From assembly GCA_015179125.1 (NCBI GenBank), contig WHVA01000160.1, forward strand, positions 1 through 64,000: a stretch of 64,000 bases of DNA, written 5' to 3'. The stretch is from Gautieria morchelliformis (Eukaryota; Basidiomycota; Agaricomycetes; Gomphales; Gomphaceae). Position numbers and translations under genes: made by a program. Below, piece by piece: positions 22,422 to 33,252 of the stretch. Under the pieces are notes generated by a model. That model saw nothing but the letters and a program-made list of their open reading frames with translations, was not told the DNA's origin and searched no databases. The stretch's first letter is position 1. Every line of letters begins with the position of its first letter.

Positions 22422-22585
22422 ATGAACAACGTGGAGGGCACTGTGACAGCACCGTAAGCCCACGATCGCTTCTCTAGAGCCAACTGTTCACTCCACCCCG
22501 AAGTATTCCTGCAGGAATCAAAGTGACTGGAAAGACGCTTTCGTTGCGCTATCAATTGTATACTGACTCTTGCCGATCGACAACA

Positions 22586-22955
22586 GGCTTGAAATGTGAG
22601 CACCTTCCCAAGGTCTCACTATTCGGCAAGCGTCCTAGTCAGTCCTTCGTGAAACTCGTCGTCGATAAGGAACCCCCCCAGAAGACTACGTTTTCTGCGA
22701 GAGGCAATACTGCCTCGTGGAATGAGCCATTCTATTTGTGCGTGAGTTCCAATGTTATCCTGTCAATATAATCTTAAATTCATCCACAGCTTCCACTTGA
22801 CTCGGTCTTCTGTGTTGGAAATTGAAGTATATGGGCATCATACCGTCCGACCTGATAATTTCATAGGCGGTACGAAGGAAAGCATTGAGTCGCTGCTTGC
22901 AGAAGGAGCAACTGGAGGTCAGTCCTTTCCGCTCGTCGACGGAATGCACGTGTAA
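22586..22955 (+). other. C2 domain exons of the NLR locus
   Basis: Exon segment up to 22737 encodes LPKVSLFGKRPSQSFVKLVV and ends in a Y-F split by the intron 22738-22789; the next exon resumes with SSVLEIEVYGHHTVRPDNFIG. Together these are the beta strands of a C2 domain (L-P-K-x-x-L-F-G-K-x-x-S-x-F-V, W-N-E, x-L-x-I-x-V-Y). C2 domains bind phospholipid membranes, often with calcium. The frame then meets TAA at 22953-22955 although coding-like sequence continues in the same frame for another 300 nt, so CAA to TAA is likely. Confidence 0.6.
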
Positions 22956-23891
22956 TCATCGAACACAGCAGCCGTTTCTCGCACACTGCGTAAATACGAC
23001 GAGGCAGGGAATATGCGTGAGGTTCTGACTGTCCTAGAGTTCACCATCACGTCTTTCGCGACGGCCGACGAGGCGCGGGAGGCCCAGTTGAACGAAGCAG
23101 CCAGCGACATGAAAGTGGTCGATAGTATGAACCCAGCGCCGTCCGGAATTATTGAAGCAGGGAATATGGTCGACGGCGTCATTTTCACCACCAATAATAC
23201 GGTCATCCCGACAATGGCGGCTTGGGATCCACTCCTGCGCAATATCAAGCGGTTTACAGAGATCGTGGATGGGATCGCTGAGGTATGGTTCAAATGCCGG
23301 CGGTCTCCCCGGTCATCTCATGTACACGGTTTGCTTGACTCTAGGTCCATCCTTACGCAAAGATGGCATGGTCTATCCTGTCTATTGCGCACAAGGTAGG
23401 TCTATCACATGCACCAGCTTGATAGACATATCTGACGTCTGGGCAGACGATCATTGCTCAGAAGGACCGGGACGATAGCATCAATGAGCTGGCGAAGGTT
23501 ATTACAGACACCTATGCGTTCGTCCACTTGGCGGAGCCGTTAAAGAAAATTGAATCGCAAAGGCAAATTATCATATCCTTGACGAATCTGACGGTAGAGT
23601 GCGGTTACTTTATCCGTGATTTTGCCAAAATCAAGGACTTCTGTATGTTGGACCCATTGTATCAGGTGGCCGTGGCTGATGATCTTTGTTCAGGGAAAAG
23701 GGCCGCGAAGAATGTAGTCTCGGATGTCGACAGCAAGGTCACAGAATACAAGGAATCTTTCAATAAACTCAAGCTGAATTTAGAACAACATGCCGTGATT
23801 CATACTGAAATCACTGTACTACGTGTTCTGAATGTTGTCGAGGCAATCGGCGAGTTTTCTGATTTGGGGCCTTTCCCCAGGCTAATACACC

Positions 23892-25436
23892 TTGCAACCA
23901 GCCGGGGAAGGTCCACTTAATGACATGCACCACGCTCGGGAAGCTCGTTTCGATCCTACTAAGGGATGTCTGCGGGGTACTCGGGAGAGGGTTATCGCCG
24001 AGATATGTGAGTGGGTCAACCAGGAGGATAGCGACGACACCCCCCCGATATTCTTCTTGCACGATGTTGCGGGTGCCGGCAAGTCAGCGATTGCTAACGA
24101 GGTCGCTAAACGATTTCACGCGCTCAAACGTCTCGGATCGTCGTATTGTTTTGACCGCGCTCATCAGGCAGAACGCTCCCCCAGGAATGTCTTTAGCACA
24201 ATTGCTCGTGGTCTGGCTGATCTAGATCCGGAGCGCAAAGCATCGTTATTGAATGTGGTTCGGGATAATCGAGAACTTCGAACCACAATCGTGCCTAGTG
24301 AGCAGTTCACGAGGTTCATTCTAGATCCCTCCCAGGGCCTAACCACCGTTGGACCGACGGTGATCGTCATTGATGCATTAGATGAGAGCGGAGACCAGGT
24401 ATCTCGCCAGGCTCTCTTGTCTGTCCTTGGCAACGAAGCTGCGGAACTGCCCCCTAATCTCCGCCGTCTTATCACTTCACGTGCCGAAAAAGACATCCTG
24501 GGCGCGCTTCATGGGAAGGAGCACGTGCTGTCCGTGTCCCTAAATGATATTGACCCGAAGCCTGTCGATGACGTCGCCTGCTTTGTGAAACATGAACTAG
24601 GCGACATTACGGACCTCAAGCGCAAATGGGCAGACGAGCGCTGGTGTCGATTATTCGCTGAGAAATCTGAAGGTCATTTTCAATGGGCGTCCACGGCTTG
24701 TCGATTTGTCCAAGGAGGTGGGAAGGGTGGTCGGGATCCTGTTGAGCAACTGGACGAGCTTTTAGACGAGAAGTTTCGTGGGATGGATAACCTGTATCTC
24801 GGCCTTCTCAAGCAGATATTCGAGGAGGGCGATGGTTTGACGGACAAGGTTAAGGGTCGTTTTTGCTCGGTGATGGGCTGCATCCTGACTGCCAGAGAAC
24901 CACTCTCGATGTCTGCCCTGCAAGAATTGTGCAAGGATGGCAACTCGGGTACCAAGGTTCAACTTATCGTTGGACCTATGGGTGCTCTGCTGAGCCTTCC
25001 TTCTCAAGAATCTGGCGAAATCACTCTGCTGCACACGTCTTTTCGTGACTTCTTGACAGATCACAACCGAAGTGAAGCATACTACATCGATACATCTGAT
25101 ACATCTTCACACCATGACAACCTTGCACTCTCATGCTTGCGCGTCATGAAGGATGAACTTCATTTCAACATTTGTCAGCTTCAAACATCACATCTGCGTA
25201 ACGACGACGTTGTCGACTTGGCGATACGGACCAAGAAGTCTATATCCCCACAACTTTCCTACTCTTGCCGTTTTTGGGCGGACCATGTTCGCGCCACCAC
25301 CTTTACGCCGGGTATAGGTGCAAGGGTCAAGGAGTTCTTCGAGACTAAGCTACTCTACTGGCTCGAAGCTTTGAGTCTGATCAGGAAGGTACCCGATGCT
25401 TCAGCAGCGCTCTCGTCAATAATGGACTGGAGTCAG
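23892..25436 (+). other. NACHT NTPase exon of the NLR locus
   Basis: A 515-codon open exon. Walker A reads FFLHDVAGAGKSAIANEVAK, Walker B reads TVIVIDALDESGD, and a later FLHTSFRDFL-type motif (LLHTSFRDFLTDHN) and a W-A-D-H block mark the helical C-terminal part usual for basidiomycete NACHT proteins. It ends SQ at a GTGAGT donor. ATP/GTP-driven oligomerisation is the expected function. The exon start is not fixed: no ATG, and the upstream splice junction is ambiguous. Confidence 0.75.
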
Positions 25437-25704
25437 GTGAGTGCCCGAGTTGTTATGAGCTCCGACGTGAGTCTAATGAACTTCAGGATAATGGTACTAC
25501 AGCATTCGTATGGGATACCCGCAAGTTTGTTGCTACTTTCTGGAGCGCAATCATGGAGAGCGCTCCTCATTTGTATTTGTCGGCACTCCCGCTTGCCCCT
25601 GAAAGTTCCATAGTGTCACAGACGTACCTCCCAGACTTTCCCAGACTACTCCGCATAGAGACAGGGAAGCTAAAGGTGTGCCAGCTATTGAAAACGTCTT
25701 GGTA

Positions 25705-27252
25705 GGCCACAACCTCGGTGTCTCATCGATAGCATTCTCCCACGACAGCAAGCGCATCGTGTCTGGATCTTATGACAACACGATCCGTGTGTGGAATGCC
25801 GACACCGGGGAGGCCATTTTAGCACCATTCGAGGGCCACACCCACATCGTCACGTTGGGGGCGTGCTCACACGACAGCAAGCGCATCGTCTCCGGGTCTT
25901 GCGACAACACGATCCGTGTGTGGAATGCCGACACCGGGGAGGCCATTTTAGCACCATTCGAGGGCCACACCCACATCGTCACGTTGGTGGCGTTCTCACA
26001 CGACAGCAAGCGCATCGTCTCCGGGTCTTGCGACAACACGATCCGTGTGTGGAATGCAGACACCGGGGAGGCCCTTTCAGCACCATTCGAAGGCCACACC
26101 GGCAAGGTCAGGTCGGTGGCGTTCTCGCACGACGGCAAGCGCATCGTGGCTGGGTCTGATGACAACACGATCCGTGTGTGGAATGCAGACACCGGGGAGG
26201 CCATTTCAGCACCATTCGAAGGCCACACCGACTGCGTCACGTCCGTGGCGTTCTCGTACGACGGGAAGCGCATCGTCTCCGGGTCTGATGACAACACGAT
26301 CTGTGTGTGGAATGCAGACACCCGGGAGGCCATTTCAGCACCATTTGAAGGCCACACCGACTGGGTCACGTCGGTGGCGTTCTCGCACGACGGCAAGCGC
26401 ATCGTCTCCGGGTCTGATGACAACACGATCCGTGTGTGGAATGCAGACACCGAGGAGGCCATTTCAGCACCATTCGAAGGCCACACCGGCAAGGTCAGGT
26501 CGGTGGCGTTCTCGCACGACGGCAAGCGCATCGTCTCCGGGTCTGATGACAACACGATCCGTGTGTGGAATGCAGACACCGGGGAGGCCATTTCAGCACC
26601 ATTCGAAGGCCACACCGACTGCGTCACGTCCGTGGCGTTCTCGTACGACGGGAAGCGCATCGTCTCCGGGTCTGATGACAACACGATCTGTGTGTGGAAT
26701 GCAGACATCCGGGAGGCCATTTCAGCACCATTTGAAGGCCAGACCGACTGGGTCACGTCGGTGGCGTTCTCGCACGACGGCAAGCGCATCGTCTCCGGGT
26801 CTGATGACAACACGATCCGTGTGTGGAATGCAGACACCGGGGAGGCCATTTCAGCACCATTCGAAGGCCACACCGACATCGTCACGTCGGTGGCGTTCTC
26901 GCATGACGGCAAGCGCATCGTCTCCGGGTCTGGTGACAACACAATCCGTGTGTGGAATGCAGACACCGGGGAGGCCATTTCAGCACCATTCGAAGGCCAC
27001 ACCGACTGGGTCACGTCGGTGGCGTTCTCACACGACGGTAAGCGCGTTGTCTCCGGGTCTGATGACAACACGATCCGTGTGTGGAATGCAGACACCGGGG
27101 AGGCCATTTCAGCACCATTCGAAGGCCACACCGACTGCGTCACTTCGGTGGCGTCCTCGCACGACGGCAAGCGCATTATCTCTGGGTCTAATGACAACAC
27201 GATCCGTATGTGGAATGCAGACACCGGGGAGGCCATTTCAGCACTATTTTAA
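25705..27252 (+). repeat. WD40 array, units 1-12, in frame
   Basis: Twelve tandem units of exactly 129 bp (43 residues) starting at each G-H. Unit pattern: [43 protein letters not shown]. Variation is concentrated just after GHT (HI, GK, DC, DW, DI) and at a few other sites, the usual picture of concerted evolution in fungal NLR WD40 domains. Unit 12 ends GCA CTA TTT TAA instead of the usual APFE. Units 4-6 and 7-9 form a three-unit (387-bp) higher-order duplication. Confidence 0.9.
26092..26865 (+). repeat. 387-bp higher-order duplication (WD40 units 4-6 and 7-9)
   Basis: Units 4-5-6 (26092-26478) and 7-8-9 (26479-26865) show the same order of variants: GHTGKVRS, then GHTDCVTSVAFSYDGK with ICVWNAD, then DWVTS. 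Only a few codons differ between the two triplets, so three units were duplicated together. Confidence 0.8.
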
Positions 27253-30087
27253 GGCCACACCGACTGCGTCACGTCAGTGGCGTTCTCGCACGACGGCAAG
27301 CGCATCGTCTCCGGGTCTGATGACAACATGATCCATGTGTGGAATGCAGACACCGGGGAGGCCATCTCAGCACCATTCGAAGGCCACACCGACATCGTCA
27401 GGTCGGTGGCATTCTCGCACGACGGCAAGCGCATCGTCTCCGGGTCTGATGACAACACGATCCGTGTGTGGGATGCAGACACCGGGGAGCGCATCTCAGC
27501 ACCATTCGAAGGCCACACCGACTGGGTCACGTCCGTGGCGTTCTCGCATGACGGCAAGCGCATTGTCTCCGGGTCTGGTGACAACACGATCGTGTGTGGA
27601 ATGCAGACACCGGGGAGGCCATTTCAGCACCATTCGAAGGCCACACCGACTGGGTCACGTCGGTGGCGTTCTCGCACGACGGCAAGCGCATCGTCTCCGG
27701 GTCTGATGACAACACGATCCGTGTGTGGAATGCAGACACCGGGGAGGCCATTTCCGCACCATTCGAAGGCCACACCGACATCGTCACGTCGGTGGCGTTC
27801 TCGCATGACGGCAAGCGCATCGTCTCCGGGTCTGGTGACAACACAATCCGTGTGTGGAATGCAGACACCGGGGAGGCCATTTCAGCACCATTTGAAGGCC
27901 ACACCGACTGGGTCACGTCGGTGGCGTTCTCACACGACGGTAAGCGCGTTGTCTCTGGGTCTGATGACCACACGATCCGTGTGTGGAATGCAGACACCGG
28001 GGAGGCCATTTCAGCACCATTTGAAGGTCACCCTGACTGGGTCAGGTCGGTGGCGTTCTCGCACGACGGTAAGCGCGTTGTCTCCGGGTCTGATGACAAC
28101 ACGATCCGTGTGTGGAATGCAGACACCGGGGAGGCCATTTCAGCACCATTCGAAGGCCACACCGACTGCGTCACTTCGGTGGCGTCCTCGCACGACGGCA
28201 AGCGCATTGTCTCTGGGTCTAATGACAACACGATCCGTATGTGGAATGCAGACACCGGGGAGGCCATTTCAGCACTATTTTAAGGCCACACCGACTGCGT
28301 CACGTCAGTGGCGTTCTCGCACGACGGCAAGCGCATCGTCTCCGGGTCTGATGACAACATGATCCATGTGTGGAATGCAGACACCGGGGAGGCCATCTCA
28401 GCACCATTCGAAGGCCACACCGACATCGTCAGGTCGGTGGCATTCTCGCACGACGGCAAGCGCATCGTCTCCGGGTCTGATGACAACACGATCCGTGTGT
28501 GGGATGCAGACACCGGGGAGCGCATCTCAGCACCATTCGAAGGCCACACCGACTGGGTCACGTCCGTGGCGTTCTCGCATGACGGCAAGCGCATTGTCTC
28601 CGGGTCTGGTGACAACACGATCGTGTGTGGAATGCAGACACCGGGGAGGCCATTTCAGCACCATTCGAAGGCCACACCGACTGGGTCACGTCGGTGGCGT
28701 TCTCGCACGACGGCAAGCGCATCGTCTCCGGGTCTGATGACAACACGATCCGTGTGTGGAATGCAGACACCGGGGAGGCCATTTCCGCACCATTCGAAGG
28801 CCACACCGACATCGTCACGTCGGTGGCGTTCTCGCATGACGGCAAGCGCATCGTCTCCGGGTCTGGTGACAACACAATCCGTGTGTGGAATGCAGACACC
28901 GGGGAGGCCATTTCAGCACCATTTGAAGGCCACACCGACTGGGTCACGTCGGTGGCGTTCTCACACGACGGTAAGCGCGTTGTCTCTGGGTCTGATGACC
29001 ACACGATCCGTGTGTGGAATGCAGACACCGGGGAGGCCATTTCAGCACCATTTGAAGGTCACCCTGACTGGGTCAGGTCGGTGGCGTTCTCGCACGACGG
29101 TAAGCGCGTTGTCTCCGGGTCTGATGACAACACGATCCGTGTGTGGAATGCAGACACCGGGGAGGCCATTTCAGCACCATTCGAAGGCCACACCGACTGC
29201 GTCACTTCGGTGGCGTCCTCGCACGACGGCAAGCGCATTGTCTCTGGGTCTAATGACAACACGATCCGTATGTGGAATGCAGACACCGGGGAGGCCATTT
29301 CAGCACTATTTTAAGGCCACACCGACTGCGTCACGTCAGTGGCGTTCTCGCACGACGGCAAGCGCATCGTCTCCGGGTCTGATGACAACATGATCCATGT
29401 GTGGAATGCAGACACCGGGGAGGCCATCTCAGCACCATTCGAAGGCCACACCGACATCGTCAGGTCGGTGGCATTCTCGCACGACGGCAAGCGCATCGTC
29501 TCCGGGTCTGATGACAACACGATCCGTGTGTGGGATGCAGACACCGGGGAGCGCATCTCAGCACCATTCGAAGGCCACACCGACTGGGTCACGTCCGTGG
29601 CGTTCTCGCATGACGGCAAGCGCATTGTCTCCGGGTCTGATGACAACACGATCCGTGTGTGGGATGCAGACACCGGGGAGCGCATCTCAGCACCATTCGA
29701 AGGCCACACCGACTGGGTCACGTCCGTGGCGTTCTCGCATGACGGCAAGCGCATTGTCTCCGGGTCTGGTGACAACACGATCGTGTGTGGAATGCAGACA
29801 CCGGGGAGGCCATTTCAGCACCATTCGAAGGCCACACCGACTGGGTCACGTCGGTGGCGTTCTCGCACGACGGCAAGTGCATTGTCTCTGGGTCTGATGA
29901 CCACACGATCCGTGTGTGGAATGCAGACACCGGGGAGGCCATTTCAGCACCATTTGAAGGTCACCCTGACTGGGTCAGGTCGGTGGCGTTCTCGCACGAC
30001 CGCAAGCGCATCGTCTCTGGGTCTGATGACAACACGATCCGTGTGTGGAATGCTCTCACCGGGGAGGCCATTTCAGCACCATTCACT
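27253..30087 (+). repeat. WD40 array, units 13-34, behind a stop codon
   Basis: Twenty-two further 129-bp units follow the TAA of unit 12 without a break. Units 13-20 (27253-28283) and 21-28 (28284-29314) are two tandem blocks of 1,031 bp whose translations are identical. A third, partial and rearranged block (29315-30087, units 29-34) has one extra unit and a different end. Each block carries a one-base deletion (ACGATCGTGTG instead of ACGATCCGTGTG; near 27591, 28622 and 29782); the full blocks each end in the same TAA as unit 12 (28281-28283, 29312-29314). A block is therefore 8 x 129 minus 1 bp. The frame ends at TAG 30103-30105. Confidence 0.9.
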
Positions 30088-30128
30088 GGTCAGGCTAGTC
30101 AGTAGCTGTTATCTTCATTTGTTGAAAC

Positions 30129-30371
30129 ATGATGAAATCTGCTAATATCCTTTGCTCAGCTATGGGGCCTGGGTTTCAGAATGACTCCCAGCTCAAAAAT
30201 GGCTGGTTACTCAACCCACCCTCAGATCTTTTATTCTGGGTCCCACCCTGGTCTCAGTTAGGTTTGTGGTGGCTGGCAAATACTGCTGTCATTGGGAAGG
30301 GGTCCACAAAGGTTGATCTCAGCCAGTTTGAGCATGGGACTTCATGGATGCAGTGCAGAGAGGCTCCCTAA
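30129..30371 (+). other. C-terminal tail exon of the NLR-WD40 locus
   Basis: An open stretch with NGWLLNPPSDLLFWVPPW, GLWWLANTAVIG and VDLSQFEHGTSWMQC to TAA 30369-30371. A tail of the type G-W-x-x-x-P-x-x-x-L-L-F-W-V-P-P ... G-L-W-x-x-x-N-T-x-V-I-G ... F-x-H-G-T-S-W is, to my recollection, common after the WD40 repeats of Agaricomycete NACHT-WD40 proteins. It lies 24 bp after the end of the WD40 frame in a different frame, which an intron ending at the CAG of CTTTGCTCAG could explain. Confidence 0.5.
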
Positions 30372-31348
30372 GTTTCCCAGGACAACTGCTCATTGACGCA
30401 CAGATATTGCATCTCCTGCTATCATAGTAATTTAACTTCTGGCATATTATACACACATTGAAAGGGCCTTGATTACCCTTACTGCTGTAGGAATGCTTCC
30501 AGGTGGAGAGTCAAGGATTGGGTTACTAGAGAAGTGATTGTAGACTTACGCCACAGTGCCCTCATTGTTGCCCTTGGAGTTGTTCAGCCTGGCCCCCAAA
30601 GTGGTCTTTGATGGAATGTACAGGATCTGGACACAGACAGACTTGCTGGAGCATGAGGGATGCACAGGGACGAGCTGGGGTGTTGTTTTTTTTCAAAAAA
30701 AAAAAAAAATCTCAAGCGACTGCTGAGCACTGGTTTGACTGCTGGTACGTTGTATGTTACATAGGTCCCTCTAACTAGAACTGCGCAAGTGGTGCCATCA
30801 AACCTCTAAATACAGGTGATATGGGTGCTACCCAGGGGGGACAGCTGACAGTGCTTCCACACTTGACCAAGTTACATGTGCACTGCCCACAGATAGGGTC
30901 CAACTCCTGCAAGTTCACCCACATGCCCTGTGGCAGCAGCCACTCACTGCGGAAATCTCCATATATAATACATGGAGATCCCAATTAAAATATGGTTGAT
31001 GTGGAATTCCCACTGATACCTGGTCCACGTATTTATCCATGAACAAAATAAGTGGATAAAAATGTCCAGGGCTGTGAATAAATGCTGGGAAAGTCACGAG
31101 GTCAGTATGTGGGAAGTAATGAAAACATTGATTTCCTACCAGTATTTAGTAGAAAATACACTTATTTAAGTCGTGATGATACCGCGTATATAATACATGG
31201 TATACCTACCCAATTTGAGTGCCAAGCCCACAGATATGTTTGGGTTATGACCACGAGTATATGCATGATAAAACCAAGACATCATGATGACTTTTCCTCA
31301 AAAAGGCTAGTAAGCCATCAATTCAAGGATATATTGTATATTGTAGTC
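30372..31348. other. no supported gene
   Basis: Frames are short and stop-rich on both strands. A T8-C-A14 tract lies near 30687-30709. Nothing recognisable was found between the NLR tail and the 3' end of the Tnp2-type relic. Confidence 0.4.
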
Positions 31349-33200
31349 CTACACTGCATGCATTTCCTCAACTAGCTCAGGGTCATGAATAAAATCTGGC
31401 CTGACCAGGTCTCTGCTTTGGTCAATGATGCTCCAATTGTTCCCCATCCCTATCCCTACATGTACGTACCCCACCACACAGCTTATGGCAGTAAGCTCGA
31501 TCACCTCCAACTGTGGTCACATGGTTGTGTATGTTACCATTTGCTTTGTCATGTCCAAACTGCCTGTATGACCTCTTCTCACAGCCATGAGCAAGTGTCT
31601 TATGGGACAGGCTTCAAAGAGGGGATCAGTGGGCAGTTCACATACAAGAATGTGATGGAGCTGTCTATAGAAGCACTGTCTCTCAAAGACGGATGGCTGC
31701 TTCAGTTTATGTGCATAGATATTGACCAGCAAATTGAACTAAAATTCAATTATCACTACCAATAAATCAAATAGGAGATGTGTGCCCACCCAAATGAACA
31801 ACTGATCACATCCAGCTGTCCTGCTAGTTCTCATGTAATCACCACCATCAGCAATGTGAACATTGCTCCAGCTTTCCGCCTCCCTCAGCAGTGCTCGTAG
31901 GATGGCTTCAGATACTATGTGGCAAGATGGACAGTGGGTGACTTGACAGCACAGCTTAGAATCAATGGCAAATCTTTGAATGTGTGGCATTTGAAGGATC
32001 AACAAGGGGTCTGGTCACATCACAACAACACCAGTGAATATACCACTTACACTCTGAATTTACATGTTCCCTGCCCGCTGTGTTCTGCCATCCAATAACC
32101 AACATTGCTAAAGAATGATATCTTTTCACTGTTCAAGCCTGGGCATTTGGGACCATGTATCTTCCTCCATATCTACTCAAAGGCCACTTACCTGACAAGT
32201 ATTACCGACACTTCATTCTTCTTGTTGACATCATCAAGATCTCACTTAAGCTTGTGGTTGCTGACACTGATGTTGATTGGGTGAAACAGCATATCATACT
32301 ATGGGTGCAACAATACGGGGGGTGGGTCCATTGAGAATATATACTTCCATCAGCACTACACTAGCAACAGGTATTATTATCAGTATGAGCAGGAACGACT
32401 GGCTATGTGCACGTTATGGATCCATGCTCTTTTGCACATGGCTTTGGGCATCCAGTGCACAGGACCAATCTGGATTAACTGGCCCTTCGTGATGGAACTG
32501 TTTTGTGGCGGTCTCTCTCCAGCAGTGAAGTCCTGATTGAATCCATACATGGCTCTGAGATGAAGGCTGCTGTATTGCAGCCAAATTGCCCACGTGACAC
32601 TTATATATCAACTTGAGGACATCTTAGATGTTTCCAACAATGTCTCTGAAGTATCTAGTAGTGTGAGCAGCTGCTGACTCTTTGCCAATCAAATACCAGT
32701 GTGCATCATTGATGCAGTAATGGCCCGTGCCTTCATCTAGTCACTTGGATCCGCCAGTCCACAGATTGATGAGTGTGGGCATGATGTTTTCCCACAGCAG
32801 ATGCATGCATTGATGTAGACAACTCTTTGTGTGACTGAAAACAAAGGTACATGAAGATGGACTCCTCGTCAAGGCCCTGCATTTTTGCCCTGTGTTCTTG
32901 TTCATGCTGTGTGTCACCCGCTTCAATGTACATGAGCACCTGGGTATAGCTGTCATCTGTGCACAGGGGTAGATTTACAGGGTCCCAGTCCACACCTAGA
33001 CCTGAATGGCGCTCTGAGGGTGCATGTCAGTGATATTTGTGACAAAAATGCATGCAGGATAAGGAACTCTTGCTCCATGACATGCCAAGTGCCAACTCCA
33101 TGTCTGAGGTGGATCATCTTACAATAGAAGGGGAATACAAAGGAGTGGATGTCTTTGGGAGGGTGAGGGCCAGGAGTGCATCCAAAAGGATCAGATGAAG
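31349..33200 (-). pseudogene. Tnp2-type (CACTA/EnSpm-like) transposase relic with internal inversion
   Basis: Minus-strand pieces in order: HPPKDIHSFVFPFYCKMIHL and EQEFLILHAFLS (about 33170-33050), NIMPTLINLWTGGSK, LDEGTGHYCINDAHWYLIGK (about 32790-32660), then a gap filled by an inverted block (32065-32655, listed separately), then WSNVHIADGGDYMRTS (about 31865), FERQCFYRQLHHILVCELP (about 31670) and IELTAISCVVG to NNWSIIDQS, ending at TAG 31351-31349. The C-terminal third keeps one frame (stops: TAG near 31736, TGA at 31519-31517). The combination PGP/H-PKD-hSF..., L-W-G-x-F-K-x-LDEG and the C-terminal FYxQLxxIL block is what I know from basidiomycete Tnp2 family transposases. The copy is dead. 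LINE copy C inserted at its upstream side. Confidence 0.6.
32065..32655 (+). pseudogene. inverted middle segment of the Tnp2-type transposase relic
   Basis: Reads on the plus strand although its neighbours on both sides read on the minus strand. Contents in order: LPAVFCHPITNIAKE, TGA at 32116-32118 (family has Arg-Ser-Tyr-Phe here), TVQAWAFGTMYLPPYLLKGH, DKYYRHFILLVDIIKISLKL, then in a second frame WIHALLHMALGIQCTGPIW, NWPFVMELFCGGLSPAVKS, and AHVTLIYQLEDILDVSNN. This is exactly the portion missing between LDEG...IGKESAAAHTT and WSNVHIADGGD of the minus-strand relic, so a segment of about 0.6 kb has flipped. Confidence 0.6.
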
Positions 33201-33252
33201 CAGGTGGGTGCAGATTTCAGGGCCAAGATTGTAGTCGACTAGTACAATACTC

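Larger units (their letters stand above)
22422..30371 (+). pseudogene. C2-NACHT-WD40 NLR-type gene (NWD family), disrupted
   Basis: A fungal NOD-like receptor locus. Order: C2 domain, helical linker, NACHT NTPase, WD40 repeats, a conserved tail. Exons join in phase across GT...AG introns at 22738-22789, 23283-23344, 23396-23446, 23643-23693 and 25437-25486 (50-62 nt each). Disruptions: TAA at 22953-22955 just after the C2 domain, a one-base frame change near 25672-25680 between the NACHT-side exon and the WD40 frame, and TAA at 27250-27252 in WD40 unit 12, with more stops and frameshifts beyond. The junction near 23850-23901 is unresolved. The 5' exons before 22586 are uncertain; the ATG at 22422 is only a candidate. 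Relatives sense non-self or xenobiotic cues and trigger cell death or heterokaryon incompatibility through NACHT oligomerisation. Whether some product is still made is open, because the NACHT exon itself is intact. Confidence 0.75.

Noticed and set aside
25770-27236. Long minus-strand open frame (488 codons) across the WD40 array, with further antisense and third-frame ORFs to 29.9 kb
   Set aside because: A stop-free antisense frame in one 129-bp unit stays open in every copy. It is a by-product of the repeat, and its translation is only the same 43-residue unit repeated without a known fold.
30685-30712. T8-C-A14 tract as a retroelement tail
   Set aside because: No element sequence leads into it on either strand; it is a simple low-complexity run.
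31385-31765. Plus-strand 126-codon ORF
   Set aside because: The minus strand of the same bases carries clear Tnp2 C-terminal motifs ending in a natural stop, so the plus ORF is a shadow.
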